57,856 nt of DNA from JAVBNW01 sp031551255 (GTDB lineage: Bacteria; Bacillota; Clostridia; Christensenellales; UBA1750), in the NCBI GenBank assembly GCA_031551255.1, contig JAVBNW010000126.1, positions 1-57,856 on the forward strand, written 5' to 3'. The notes beneath the pieces were generated by a model. It was not told the DNA's origin, made no database searches, and saw nothing but the letters and a program-made list of their open reading frames with translations. The translations under genes were made by a program, and so were the position numbers. Shown in pieces: positions 48,263 through 56,931 of this stretch; the stretch's first letter is position 1; every line of letters starts with the position of its first letter.

Positions 48263-48430
48263 ATGCCCAGAGCGAAGTGTGGCAAGCTTTCCCGGCGTAT
48301 ACAAGGTTGGCGCGGCACCTGCCCTGTATGTGGCAGGAAACGAGTAAAGACACTTTGGCACGCCGTCCTGAATGGGGAAGGCGTCAATGCGTGCAAGGTA
48401 TGCAGCACGCGAAGCGAAAAAACGGCTTAA
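48263..48430 (+). CDS. Small zinc-ribbon protein (55 aa)
   Basis: A gene that simple ORF calling misses. ATG 48263 is preceded by GAGGAGGTGCGATC, an ideal ribosome binding site, and the frame runs to TAA at 48430. The product is very basic at its N-terminus (MPRAKCGKLSRRIQGWRGTC) and has two CxxC knuckles, CPVCGRKR and CKVCSTRS, spaced as in a single zinc ribbon. An intrinsic terminator follows 15 bases later, so this is a complete transcription unit. Size, charge and zinc ribbon suggest nucleic-acid or ribosome binding; the exact role is unknown. Confidence 0.8.
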   Translation: MPRAKCGKLSRRIQGWRGTCPVCGRKRVKTLWHAVLNGEGVNACKVCSTRSEKTA

Positions 48431-48444
48431 ACATAAAAAAGCAA

Positions 48445-48487
48445 GAGGCTTTCCAATCGATTCGATTAGGAAGGCCTCCGTTTTTTT
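48445..48487 (+). terminator. Intrinsic terminator of the small zinc-ribbon gene
   Basis: GAGGCTTTCC pairs with GGAAGGCCTC (one G-T wobble), with further pairing inside the loop (AATCGATTCGATT), followed by CG and seven T residues. Confidence 0.88.
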
Positions 48488-49379
48488 GTTTGAAAGCGCA
48501 TCTTACCCGTAGCGCTACATTGGGAACCCTCTCCGGATGACCGGTAAGGCGGCGTTGCATTTCACTATTTGTATGGGCCGTCATATGGGATAGATGGTTT
48601 AGGCCGGATCAGGTACGCGGTACAAATATTTGCACATCGGTCACAAACAGTTGCCATCGATCCCCCTATTCGTCCAAGAACTCTACCCGAAGGTCTCGGT
48701 AGCAGGATACGTGCCTATGCATCGGCATTCAAATGTGAATACTGGTCGTTTACGCGGCTTATGAAAGCGGAATAGGCTTATCGAATCGAAAACCGACGAA
48801 GAGTTTAATATACAATGCATAGGGCCGCCAAAGGTCGCTTCAAGAGCATGGCCGCGAGGGATACTAGACCTCTTGGAAACTAAAGGCGGGGGCGCGCGCT
48901 AGGCAGGAAGTACCGACGCCGCATTTTTAGGCGATGGAACCCTGCCGGAAGCAACATCAAATGCTAATCTGCGGGCGATTCCGGCGGACATATGCCTGCC
49001 GACTAAACATACACGCAGCCGATCCTACCCTACGCAAAACCATAGATTGCTTCCCATCATCATATTTTTACATGCTCTCCTCACGCCTCCATGTACACTC
49101 AATGTAAATTCGTCAGCAAATAGCAAGTTATCCCCCATGAGGGTCTACTTTTATTTTATAAACCTCCATATAAAAGGCAAGCAACGATATGCCAAATAAT
49201 CCAGTTTCCCGTTGAAGAAAATGGGGCGCCGGTGTGCAGATAACCATCGTCAACTCTGTACAACGCATAAACGCATGCCTTATTGCGGCAATGCAAATCA
49301 TTGCGGCCTATAGAGGTTTGAATAATTGAGCAGTCTATTCTATGGTATACTTATACTTTCAAATAATTTATTAGTATAG
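48488..49379. other. Gene-free region before the condensation-domain gene
   Basis: About 890 bases with no supportable gene. Composition becomes AT-richer after 49100. The last 60 bases (TATACTT, AT-rich) probably hold the promoter for the gene at 49380. Confidence 0.4.
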
Positions 49380-50668
49380 ATGTACGTCTCTAATCATTCA
49401 TCGATAATAGAATTCCAGAAAGAGTGGATGTGCTTGAGTAGCAAATATCAACAAGAGCGATATCCTCTATCCGATATGCAGAAACTTATACTGTTTGTTT
49501 GCTTGATGCACCCGAAAGAAGGGCTTTACAAAGAGCAGGTTACCATTGGATTGGAGAAGCACTCTACTCAGCATATCAAGAATGCCTCGATGGAAATATG
49601 CACGCGTCACTTTGCCCTAAGAGCCAGAATCCCCTGGCAGAAAGAAAAGGCATCGCGGCTCGTAATCAGTAACGATGTCCAATCAATTCGCACAGTTCAC
49701 TGCATAGATGAAGCGGATGTGGAAAGCGTCATGCAGAAGTGCTGGCAGACGGGGGTAGATATAGAACAAGAAAGTTTTCGTATCACGATCGCCACGCTTT
49801 CCAATAAAACGAATTATATCATCTTAGACTTCCACCACATCTTTCTGGATGGTTGGAGTTTGGCTATCGTGATCGAAGAATTCTACCATTGCCTTGCCGG
49901 ACAGCCTCTGAATACATGTTTTGACGAGCATCAGGCATATGCGGAATATCTTGATGCCTACGAATGTAAGAAAACTCGCAGTCAACCCTTGAGGAAGAAT
50001 TATTTTTTGCCCTATACGCATAAATTCCCCCTAGAGGGCATACCGGCCGAAAAAGCTCAAATACAACAAATCGACGTACCGTATGACGGAAAAAATAGCG
50101 CGCCTATTCGAGAGGGCCCGCCAAGAATCCGTCACCATTGCCGCCTGCCTTTACTATGCTTGGGCAAAAATGCAATTCACTCTGCTAGGCAGGAAAGAAA
50201 CCGCCTTTGGCGTAACCATATCCGGCAGGAACCTTGGCACGAATCATGTGGATAAGCTGGTCGCCATGCTCATCCAAAACCTTATTCTTTTTACATCCCA
50301 AGATATCATGCAACAAAAACCTTTTGCCGCAATACGGTCTATCTTCGCTAATTTGATCGGAATGCAAGAGAATGCGCCTGGGTTTTACCAATTTACACAG
50401 GCGAATCCTCTACTTCGCGCCGCCCCTATTGAGTCGATCGTTACATTTCAAAACTACCCTTTTGATCAATCGGATAGCTCGTTCATAAAAAATAATTGAT
50501 AAACCGAAGATATTTCAACCAAATTTTGCTATCATGGGCAATACGTTATCACAAGAACCATTTTTTTACTTTTCATATAATTCATTGATCTATGATGATT
50601 CTATGATTAAGAAAATCGTGAGGAATCTGGATGAGGGCATTGATGCCCTCGTCGAAAGGCGCTCATAG
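49380..50668 (+). pseudogene. Stand-alone condensation-domain (NRPS C-domain-like) protein, split by two frameshifts in A6 runs
   Basis: Three consecutive frames rebuild one protein of about 430 residues. Part 1 (49380-50090) has the family's active-site motif FHHIFLDGWS (HHxxxDG, H152/H153/D157). Part 2 (from about 50083) has IARLFERARQESVTIAACLY, YYAWAK and the ISGRN-type region TISGRNLGTNH. Part 3 (from about 50492 to TAG 50668) has FFYFSYNSLIYDDSMIKKIV, the usual end of a C domain. Both frame changes fall in runs of exactly six A residues (50090-50095 and 50487-50492), and removing one A from each would restore the frame. Such proteins form amide or ester bonds between carrier-bound or free acyl groups. 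Either a pseudogene, a homopolymer sequencing error, or transcriptional slippage. No carrier or adenylation domain is nearby. Confidence 0.75.
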
Positions 50669-50731
50669 AACAGGCATGCATGGCGCCTCACATGGCGCAT
50701 CCATATGATATACAGGCGAATAAACATTCAC

Positions 50732-50768
50732 ACATGCAAGGGGTCGACGCTTGCCGATCCCCTTGCAT
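50732..50768 (-). terminator. Intrinsic-terminator-like hairpin
   Basis: CATGCAAGGGG (50732-50742) and CCCCTTGCATG (50758-50768) form a perfect 11-bp stem 10 bases after the minus-strand stop at 50778. No strong T-run follows. It supports the view that a real gene once ended at 50778. Confidence 0.5.
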
Positions 50769-50777
50769 GCTCATGCT

Positions 50778-51187
50778 TTATCGCAGCATCAAAATATTCA
50801 TAAGAACCGAGTGCTCAATATCGATCGCTTCTCCTCCCCGCGATACTTCCGTCGGATGTATGCCCAAAGCGGCGATTTGCGCCATCACTAAAAACGATCT
50901 GGCTAAACTCCGCTTCAAAACACCCACCCCTACCATGTCATGCATCGTCAATTGCATGATCGCCTCAAAGACGATATGTTCCCCATCGGCTCGGTCAAGC
51001 TTTAGGTAGGGACATCCGGCGTAGTGGCGCAGAAAACCGGTGCGACCGCCGCATCGCCCAACGGCATCCATAAAGCATCTATCACAATCGGCCTCTGCCG
51101 GTCAGTTTTGATGCATTGGGTTGCGCAAAGGTCGCGGTGAAGCATGGATGGAGGGAGGCATGGCCACCATCCATTTACAGCTCTCAT
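50778..51187 (-). pseudogene. Degraded gene remnant, possibly phosphotransferase-like
   Basis: Two adjacent minus-strand frames look protein-like: 51187-51050 contains MLHRDLCATQCIKTDRQRPI followed by VIDALW (reminiscent of the HGDLxxxN...IDW blocks of aminoglycoside/choline kinase-type phosphotransferases), and 51020-50778 contains KLDRADGEHIVFEAIMQLTM and AALGIHPTEVSRGGEAIDIE. They would need a frame change near 51030 to join. Neither start is good. I would not name it further; it could also be unrelated fragments. Confidence 0.3.
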
Positions 51188-51848
51188 TGACGCCGCGCAC
51201 TGCGCACACTACGTGCAAATATGCAACCAGGCATGGGCGTTTCCTTTTCAATGCCATGCTCCCAATCAGTGTAGCAAATACGCTGCGACAGGTTTTGCCC
51301 GCCTCCTCATTAAGTAGCCAGCTGAAATTTCCCACTGTAAATTGCGTATACCGGGTAAATGCATGTTCGGAAAGGCAGATCTTCGGGAGACAAACTTTGA
51401 AGTACAAGACGAGCGACTAAAAATAGATATCCAAAAACAAACGTATTGGCGCACTTGCCACGAATGCAGGCCGCTCTTATCGAGCGCTCGGCGAATCTCC
51501 GGAAGACGATGGCGATGCGCTTATTCAGAATGGGTGAAAAAAGCGATTTGCTTGATCCCGACAAATACGCACGGATTTTGGTTGCGACTACCTGCTTATT
51601 TATAGCGTGCGAGAAATCATGAGCTTTGGATTATCGTTCCGGGCAATTCCCGATTCAAGAAAGATAATATATGTAAAAAAATATTACCTGCGGAATGCGC
51701 GCCTTGACAGCAATCGAGCTTAGGAAAGATGATGAAAGAGACTTTATCGGCAAGCCGTTTGATGCCATGGAGAAATTCATAATAAAGCCGGTGGAAAACA
51801 CACAGGAAGAGGCGCGGCATAAAATACTCTTGCTAATTATATCGACAA
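51188..51848. other. Gene-poor stretch left of the attachment site
   Basis: About 660 bases with overlapping short frames only. A plus-strand stretch ending at TAG 51854 (ELRKDDERDFIGKPFDAMEK and FIIKPVENTQEEARHKILLL) reads like the tail of a protein but has no start, so it may be a remnant. Confidence 0.35.
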
Positions 51849-51895
51849 ATGAATAGGCTTTTTAGCGGACAGTATCCACTAAAAAGCCTATTCAT
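51849..51895. terminator. Long hairpin directly left of the tRNA-Arg attachment site
   Basis: GAATAGGCTTTTTAGCGGA (51851-51869) and TCCACTAAAAAGCCTATTC (51875-51893) pair over 19 positions with one G-T wobble, extendable by two pairs, loop CAGTA. It would terminate minus-strand transcription emerging from the tRNA gene and is typical of tRNA 3' flanks. Confidence 0.7.
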
Positions 51896-51902
51896 CGAGT
51901 TT

Positions 51903-51949
51903 CTGGCGTGCCTGGAGGGATTCGAACCCCCGACCTTTTGGTTCGTAGC
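51903..51949 (-). other. attachment site: displaced 3' half of tRNA-Arg(ACG) with CCA
   Basis: On the minus strand GGCTACGAACCAAAAGG followed by TCGGGGGTTCGAATCCC and TCCAGGCACGCCA is the 3' part of a tRNA-Arg with anticodon ACG: anticodon loop CTACGAA, T-arm GGGGG-TTCGAAT-CCCTC, acceptor strand CAGGCAC, discriminator G and encoded CCA. The 5' part is missing: upstream sequence does not pair with the anticodon stem (CCAAA) or acceptor (GTGCCTG absent). A 3' tRNA half ending at the anticodon loop is the classic footprint left when an integrase-borne element inserts in a tRNA gene. Because the tRNA is on the minus strand, the inserted element extends to the right and the intact tRNA should lie at its far end, beyond the window. 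Confidence 0.85.
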
Positions 51950-52127
51950 CCGAAAGAATACCCTCCTCCATTGCATCCCGTGCATAGGACGCGCCTATTC
52001 ACGGGCTTTTACATGCTAATCCTGCATTGCTTGCATGTAGTATTCGTCCACGTCTCCCATTTCCCGCGTACAAACCACGGACATCACCCGCATACAATCA
52101 CGTACAAGTTCCCTTTTATGCTGGTAT

Positions 52128-52187
52128 GCTGATGCAGCTCAATGGCAGAGCGTAAAAAAGATATGGGTTTGACTCCCATCATCAGTA
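52128..52187 (+). ncRNA. tRNA-Thr-like RNA lacking the anticodon arm
   Basis: Sixty bases fold as a tRNA without an anticodon arm. Acceptor stem GCTGATG pairs with CATCAGT (seven pairs, last a G-T), D-arm GCTC-AATGGCA-GAGC, T-arm ATGGG-TTTGACT-CCCAT, discriminator A. Between the D-arm and T-arm stand only about 11 bases (GTAAAAAAGAT) instead of the normal anticodon arm plus variable loop. The stems match bacterial tRNA-Thr sequences. All three remaining stems are intact, which is unusual for a random tRNA fragment, and a terminator-like hairpin follows at 52225. No CCA is encoded (ACG follows). It may be a decayed cargo tRNA or a tRNA mimic. Confidence 0.65.
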
Positions 52188-52224
52188 ACGATTAACGAAA
52201 CGAAAAAGCTGCCAATGTCCGGTA

Positions 52225-52262
52225 GTGTGTTTATGTCCCATAAACACACATTTACCTTTTTT
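52225..52262 (+). terminator. Intrinsic terminator downstream of the tRNA-like RNA
   Basis: GTGTGTTTATG-TCC-CATAAACACAC is a perfect 11-bp hairpin with a 3-base loop; six T residues follow after ATTTACC. It is placed 38 bases after the tRNA-like sequence with no other plus-strand gene between. Confidence 0.6.
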
Positions 52263-52424
52263 AGCTGTTGGATGATAATCGCATCAATCATGAACTCTCC
52301 TCTAGCAAAACAATCAATCCCTATACAAGATAAATAGCCAACACATCACACATTGGATCGGTATACCGTCTCTTAGCCACAGTAATTTCGACAACAGATC
52401 GTATATCAGCTGTATAAAAAGGGG

Positions 52425-55400
52425 TCACTTTGTGCACTGGCTTTCGCTCTTAATAAAGCCAAATATCGACTTTTCAAACACTTTGGACTTTGCCATAACT
52501 ATCAGGCGTTTTACATCATCACTATTGAGCCAAACCCCATAATAGGGCATTGCCTTTATGCGTTCAACTGCTTGTCTGTTTTCGGATAAGTTACCTGAAA
52601 TCGCAAAGCATGTTCTGCGGCTTTCTTTGTAGCCGTGAAATTCAGAATAGACCATCAAGTAGCGAGATATAGCATCAAGGATTTTTTCATTTATAAGCTT
52701 ATCTTTGTAGGTCTCCCACATTTTTCGCCTAAACCTATCAATGTAATCAATTTGGCTAGTTAGAACAGAAAATACTTCTTGCATTCGAATAAAATAATCG
52801 CAGTTCGAATGACTTCTATCGCAATTAAAGCATCTCGTTGCACAAAGGTCCATAGTCAGTCCATTAACACAGCGACGTACACCATCATAAACCAAATTGA
52901 GTATATTCTCAAATTCATACTTTCCATCAACACTCTTATCTGTATACAGAACCAAGGCTTCTTTAGGCGCATCAACAAGTCGGGCACTAAAAAACTCAAA
53001 TTGTGAAGAGATGTAATCAACAAAGCACCAACCAGCAGGTGTCAATTTTACAGTTATTTCTTCAGCTAATGCAGAGTTTGCTAAAGAGGAAGGAATGTCA
53101 TTATTTTCGATGCCGCGCACAAATGATACGAAATACGCCCATTCACTTACAGCACGGATTTTAAGTTCGTTGTTTTCATCATCTATACTTAAGCGACGCA
53201 AAGTGGATATAATCTGATCTTTTTCAAAGTGAATGCTACATGCTTGTATCACTTTTGCTAAGCTCATGCCTTCATAATCAACATCGGTTTTGGGGTTGAA
53301 AACTTGATCCCAATATAGTAAAGAAAGAATAAACCGCATTATGCTATACTTTTCCTGCCCGTCGAGATAATCAAGTCCAAATAATTGTAAGTAACCGTTA
53401 TCTACATAATTATCAAAAATATTTTTGAATATAATCATTCTTGAGGCGTTAGTAAATATGTCGTCTGCTTCACCTGAGTGCGAATTGTTAAGCTTCAAAA
53501 CATGATCCATCCAAGTTTGACCGTTGCATTTCTTATTGTATAGAGACTTTAACTCTCGTACTGCTGTACGAAAATCGTTATTAAAGAAAGGCAAGTACTT
53601 AAGCGATACAAATTTTTTTAGGTCGTCGTCATTAACATCATACGATTCTGATTGCAAATACGTACTTACAACACGGGAAGGGATGAGTAGTTCTACAACT
53701 TTCCTAACCTCTCGTGCGAAGCCTGTATCTATTTGATTCACATGTAAATATTTCAATTTCTTCAATATCGCTTCAATAGTAAAATTATAGTAGCGCCTGA
53801 CAAATTTATATTTGTCTTGGTCACCAAATACTTTCCCGTCCATATGGATTGAAGTTAATGCTAGCTTTGTTGTTGGGCGAACGCACAAAACAAAAGTGAA
53901 ATCCTTCATGAAATCTAAGGGTATGCCAAACGCATCAGTGCTCTGCTTCTGAATTGTATCAAAAAGACGATGGAGTTCCGAGATAATCTCAAAATACTGA
54001 TCGCCAATAATTGAACTAGAGCTTGCGATATAAGCTTCAATATTATCAAACACAATTATGTACTTTATATTCTTCCGCTTGCTGATTTTTCGCTTCGTAA
54101 TTAACAATGCAGTATACAAGGCCAACTTGCTAAAGTCATTCGAATGATCGAAAACAGATGAAATGATTTGAGAATACGAGTAATCATCTTCTGTAAGTTG
54201 TCCAATTTGGGCAATCAGTATTTTGGCATGAGATTGGAGTATCTCAACGTTACTATCGACCAACGAACCTATTTGGAGTGCTACAATCTTGCGCAACGTA
54301 TTGCAAAAATCATTATACCAATCGTAATGATGGTTTTTGGCAGCATGAAGCATTTTTCTAAGTAGTTTCCTGAATTTTTGCCTCAAATCCTCTGAAGGGA
54401 AATGTTGCTGTAGCTTATTGTCTTGCGAGTTTGTATGTGACTTCACACAATTTAGTACAATGTAGTCTATAGTCAGATTGCGGCCGTCATGTTTCATACT
54501 ATGATATTTGTTCGCAAGGCTTTGTAGAAATGTCGTTTTACCCGTTCCTGCTTCACCAAGTAAACAAAGCATATTGTGTTCAACGCTGCTAAATAAATCA
54601 ACTGCCAGGTTGTTTATCTTCTCTTCATTTTCCATATTATCAGGAACAAAAAAATGTTTGTAGAATAAACTAACCGGCATCTTACGGCTGATTGCTTCTT
54701 CACCGAGTGGGCCAGATAACAAATAAGATACAGCACTATCAGTGTGACAGGTTTTCAGGCTTTGCAGAAAGTCATCCTCCGTATAAATAGAATTTGGCTC
54801 ATCATCGATCTCTTCATCAAAATAAGTAGATGGAATTAAGCTATATGAAGCTTTATTGAAATTACCCAATGGTGATAAAGTCACATTCACCCTACCAAAG
54901 TGTGAGCTTGGCGACCAGTTCGTTGACCACTCATATGCCTTGATTGCTGTTGAGTAATTCTTTTCATTGAATGTGCCTACAGAAAAACTACATTTTACGT
55001 TATGTGCATTCTTGATACATCCCATTGTAATGCATCGGATATCATTAAGCTTATAATGGCCGGTTACATGAGAATGCCCGGATAGCAACAACTTAATTTT
55101 ATACAGCCCAAAATAGTATGTAATGAGGACGCGTTCTTTTTGATGAATAAAGTCAATATTATGATGTGACACCGCAATTGTAGGTTTTTTAGTATCTAAA
55201 GACTGTATAGCCGATAAAACATGGTTATGCCCAATAAACAAACTCCCCTCATCAGTTTTACTTTCAATGCTTAACAAAGAAGAGTTTAAAACTAAGAAAT
55301 TCATGTCACTAAACTGCACAGTGTAATGAAACTTTTCGGAAAAACCATGCCATCTTTCGGCAAATGTCTGTGGCGAATAAAGGAGCTCGAAAACCCGGTA

Positions 55401-55814
55401 ATAGAATTCGAAAGCACCAATAAGTTGCTTCTTAACGTCGTAAAAATTAAGCTGTGATAAGTCTCCCTCATCAAGCCGTTTTGAGTATTCTTCTTTGAAT
55501 CCCCTAAGAGTGTACTGTCTTCCATCCTTCGTGCGGTCAAGATCATGATTCCCTGCTGCGACAATAATCTTATCTCGATTAGTCACGCCGACTGTTTGGG
55601 CTAAGCTAATAATTCTGGCAACAATAAGTTGCGAATCCTGTTCGATGGAGTCACTACTCTTGCCCTTTGCGAAACGCAAATCCCCTGAGATAATTACATA
55701 ATCGACAACTATTTTTTCACTCTTAAGATAGGCTTCCATTTGTTCGATAGGAAGCGACTCGTAAGGATATGCATTTGAATCAACATGGAGATCGGAGATA
55801 TGGAGCCACCTCAT
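52425..55814 (-). CDS. Metallophosphoesterase fused to a P-loop (STAND-like) NTPase, probable antiphage defence protein
   Basis: About 1,129 residues from ATG 55814 (an in-frame GTG lies at 55823). Residues 1-270 are a calcineurin-like metallophosphoesterase with its metal motifs intact: ISDLHVD, SGDLRF, AAGNHDLD, SHHNIDF and SGHSHVTGH. Residues about 400-620 hold an NTPase: Walker A GEAGTGKTTF (K426) and Walker B YIIVFDNIEAYI. The C-terminal 500 residues are helical with a Cys cluster (CATRCFNCDRSHSNC) near residue 1000. The layout, an N-terminal effector, central NTPase and long C-terminal sensor-like region, matches STAND/Avs-type defence proteins in which phage recognition activates the effector; here the effector would cleave nucleic acid or a nucleotide. 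The gene is strongly AT-rich against parA/parB, stands alone, and is the first cargo gene inside the element. Defence is inferred; domain content is seen. Confidence 0.85.
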   Translation of the reverse strand: MRWLHISDLHVDSNAYPYESLPIEQMEAYLKSEKIVVDYVIISGDLRFAKGKSSDSIEQDSQLIVARIISLAQTVGVTNRDKIIVAAGNHDLDRTKDGRQYTLRGFKEEYSKRLDEGDLSQLNFYDVKKQLIGAFEFYYRVFELLYSPQTFAERWHGFSEKFHYTVQFSDMNFLVLNSSLLSIESKTDEGSLFIGHNHVLSAIQSLDTKKPTIAVSHHNIDFIHQKERVLITYYFGLYKIKLLLSGHSHVTGHYKLNDIRCITMGCIKNAHNVKCSFSVGTFNEKNYSTAIKAYEWSTNWSPSSHFGRVNVTLSPLGNFNKASYSLIPSTYFDEEIDDEPNSIYTEDDFLQSLKTCHTDSAVSYLLSGPLGEEAISRKMPVSLFYKHFFVPDNMENEEKINNLAVDLFSSVEHNMLCLLGEAGTGKTTFLQSLANKYHSMKHDGRNLTIDYIVLNCVKSHTNSQDNKLQQHFPSEDLRQKFRKLLRKMLHAAKNHHYDWYNDFCNTLRKIVALQIGSLVDSNVEILQSHAKILIAQIGQLTEDDYSYSQIISSVFDHSNDFSKLALYTALLITKRKISKRKNIKYIIVFDNIEAYIASSSSIIGDQYFEIISELHRLFDTIQKQSTDAFGIPLDFMKDFTFVLCVRPTTKLALTSIHMDGKVFGDQDKYKFVRRYYNFTIEAILKKLKYLHVNQIDTGFAREVRKVVELLIPSRVVSTYLQSESYDVNDDDLKKFVSLKYLPFFNNDFRTAVRELKSLYNKKCNGQTWMDHVLKLNNSHSGEADDIFTNASRMIIFKNIFDNYVDNGYLQLFGLDYLDGQEKYSIMRFILSLLYWDQVFNPKTDVDYEGMSLAKVIQACSIHFEKDQIISTLRRLSIDDENNELKIRAVSEWAYFVSFVRGIENNDIPSSLANSALAEEITVKLTPAGWCFVDYISSQFEFFSARLVDAPKEALVLYTDKSVDGKYEFENILNLVYDGVRRCVNGLTMDLCATRCFNCDRSHSNCDYFIRMQEVFSVLTSQIDYIDRFRRKMWETYKDKLINEKILDAISRYLMVYSEFHGYKESRRTCFAISGNLSENRQAVERIKAMPYYGVWLNSDDVKRLIVMAKSKVFEKSIFGFIKSESQCTK

Positions 55815-55930
55815 GTCGACCACCCATTTGCCTTTATTTTACCATATGTTTAACAATATTACCATTAACGACATAATAAAGCAATATACTACGGCTTTTG
55901 GTTCAGGGCAAATTTTTGCGATCTACAGTT

Positions 55931-56026
55931 TTTGATGACGAGATCATCGCATGGCGTGCCGCAGATCAAGATGCCCAGCGTCACCACGAGGGAGCAAAAC
56001 CTAAGCCGAGGCGTGACGCCCGGTAA
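55931..56026 (+). pseudogene. C-terminal fragment of an element-borne protein
   Basis: A GC-rich plus-strand frame reading FDDEIIAWRAADQDAQRHHE and GAKPKPRRDAR ends at TAA 56024. It looks like the tail of a real element protein cut off where the AT-rich defence gene begins (about 55900). Upstream in-frame sequence is unrelated AT-rich DNA. Family not recognised. Confidence 0.35.
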
Positions 56027-56038
56027 GCAAATCAGTCT

Positions 56039-56076
56039 CGGCAATGAGCAGAGGGAAATGCCTCTGCTCATTGCCG
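56039..56076. promoter_or_regulatory. Strong hairpin upstream of parA
   Basis: CGGCAATGAGCAGAGG and CCTCTGCTCATTGCCG form a perfect 16-bp stem with loop GAAATG, ending 36 bases before the parA start. No T-run follows. It could be a leader control element, a terminator of the upstream gene or a protein-binding palindrome (for example for ParB). Confidence 0.6.
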
Positions 56077-56112
56077 TTAGTACCTCATCAACACGTAAAG
56101 AGAGGAGTTGCC

Positions 56113-56931
56113 ATGACAATAACCAAGACCATAGCGATCTGCAACCAGAAAGGAGGCGTGGGCAAGACTATCACTTGTATCAGCCTGGGGGCTGGCCTCG
56201 CCCGCGAGGGTAAGCGCGTGCTCCTTATTGACCTAGACGCGCAGGCGAACCTCACCATGTCGCTGGGCTACCAGTCCCCGGATAAACTAGATACCACAAT
56301 CGCCACGATGATGATGAAGGTTGTCAACGATGAACCTTTCCAACGCAGCGAAGGCATCCTGCGACACCAGGAGGGCTTCGACTTCGTACCTTCCAATATC
56401 CAGCTTGCCGCCGTCGAACCTGCCCTAATGAACGCCATGAACCGCGAACGCGTCCTGCGGAACTATCTATGGAAGGCGAAAGACCGCTACGACTTTGTGC
56501 TCATCGACTGCCTCCCTTCCCTCGGTCTACTGACTATCAACGCACTTGCCGCCGCCGATAGCGTCATCATCCCGGCGCAAGCGCATTTTCTGAGCATGAA
56601 AGGGCTGGAAATGCTCACGAAGACCATCACCCGCGTGAAGGAGCAGATCAACCCAAAGCTGTACATTGAGGGCGTTCTGCTCACGATGCTGGACAAGCGT
56701 ACCGTCATGACGCGGGAGGTGGAAGCGCTTATCCGTGGGCAGTTTGCGAAGCTGCATATCTTTGAAACGGGGATACCCGCGTCGGTGCGCGCGCAGGAAA
56801 CCGGCCCGGAGGCGAAGTCCATCTTCGCACACGACGAGAGCGGGAAAATCGCCACCGCGTATGCGGTGCTCACGCAGGAGGTTATACGCAATGGTACGAG
56901 GCAGCGCAGCCAAAATCCAAGTCTCGGCTGA
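56113..56931 (+). CDS. ParA-type partition ATPase
   Basis: A 272-residue ParA/Soj ATPase starting MTITKTIAICNQKGGVGKT (ATG 56113 after AGAGAGGAGTTGCC). Deviant Walker A KGGVGKT at residue 12, ALIDLDAQANLT-type switch (LLIDLDAQANLTMSL) and DFVLIDCLPSLGLLTINAL for Walker B. These ATPases position replicons or conjugative elements after replication, together with ParB. Usual length about 250-270. It overlaps parB by 41 bases. High GC like the virD4 fragment at the left end of the window and unlike the defence gene before it. Confidence 0.95.
   Translation: MTITKTIAICNQKGGVGKTITCISLGAGLAREGKRVLLIDLDAQANLTMSLGYQSPDKLDTTIATMMMKVVNDEPFQRSEGILRHQEGFDFVPSNIQLAAVEPALMNAMNRERVLRNYLWKAKDRYDFVLIDCLPSLGLLTINALAAADSVIIPAQAHFLSMKGLEMLTKTITRVKEQINPKLYIEGVLLTMLDKRTVMTREVEALIRGQFAKLHIFETGIPASVRAQETGPEAKSIFAHDESGKIATAYAVLTQEVIRNGTRQRSQNPSLG

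Noticed and set aside
50185..50391. Minus-strand frame inside the condensation-domain gene
   Set aside because: Antisense shadow of the broken plus-strand gene.
51908..52132. 74-residue plus-strand frame beginning MPGGIRTPDLLVRSPK
   Set aside because: This is the well-known false protein made by translating the antisense of a tRNA 3' half.
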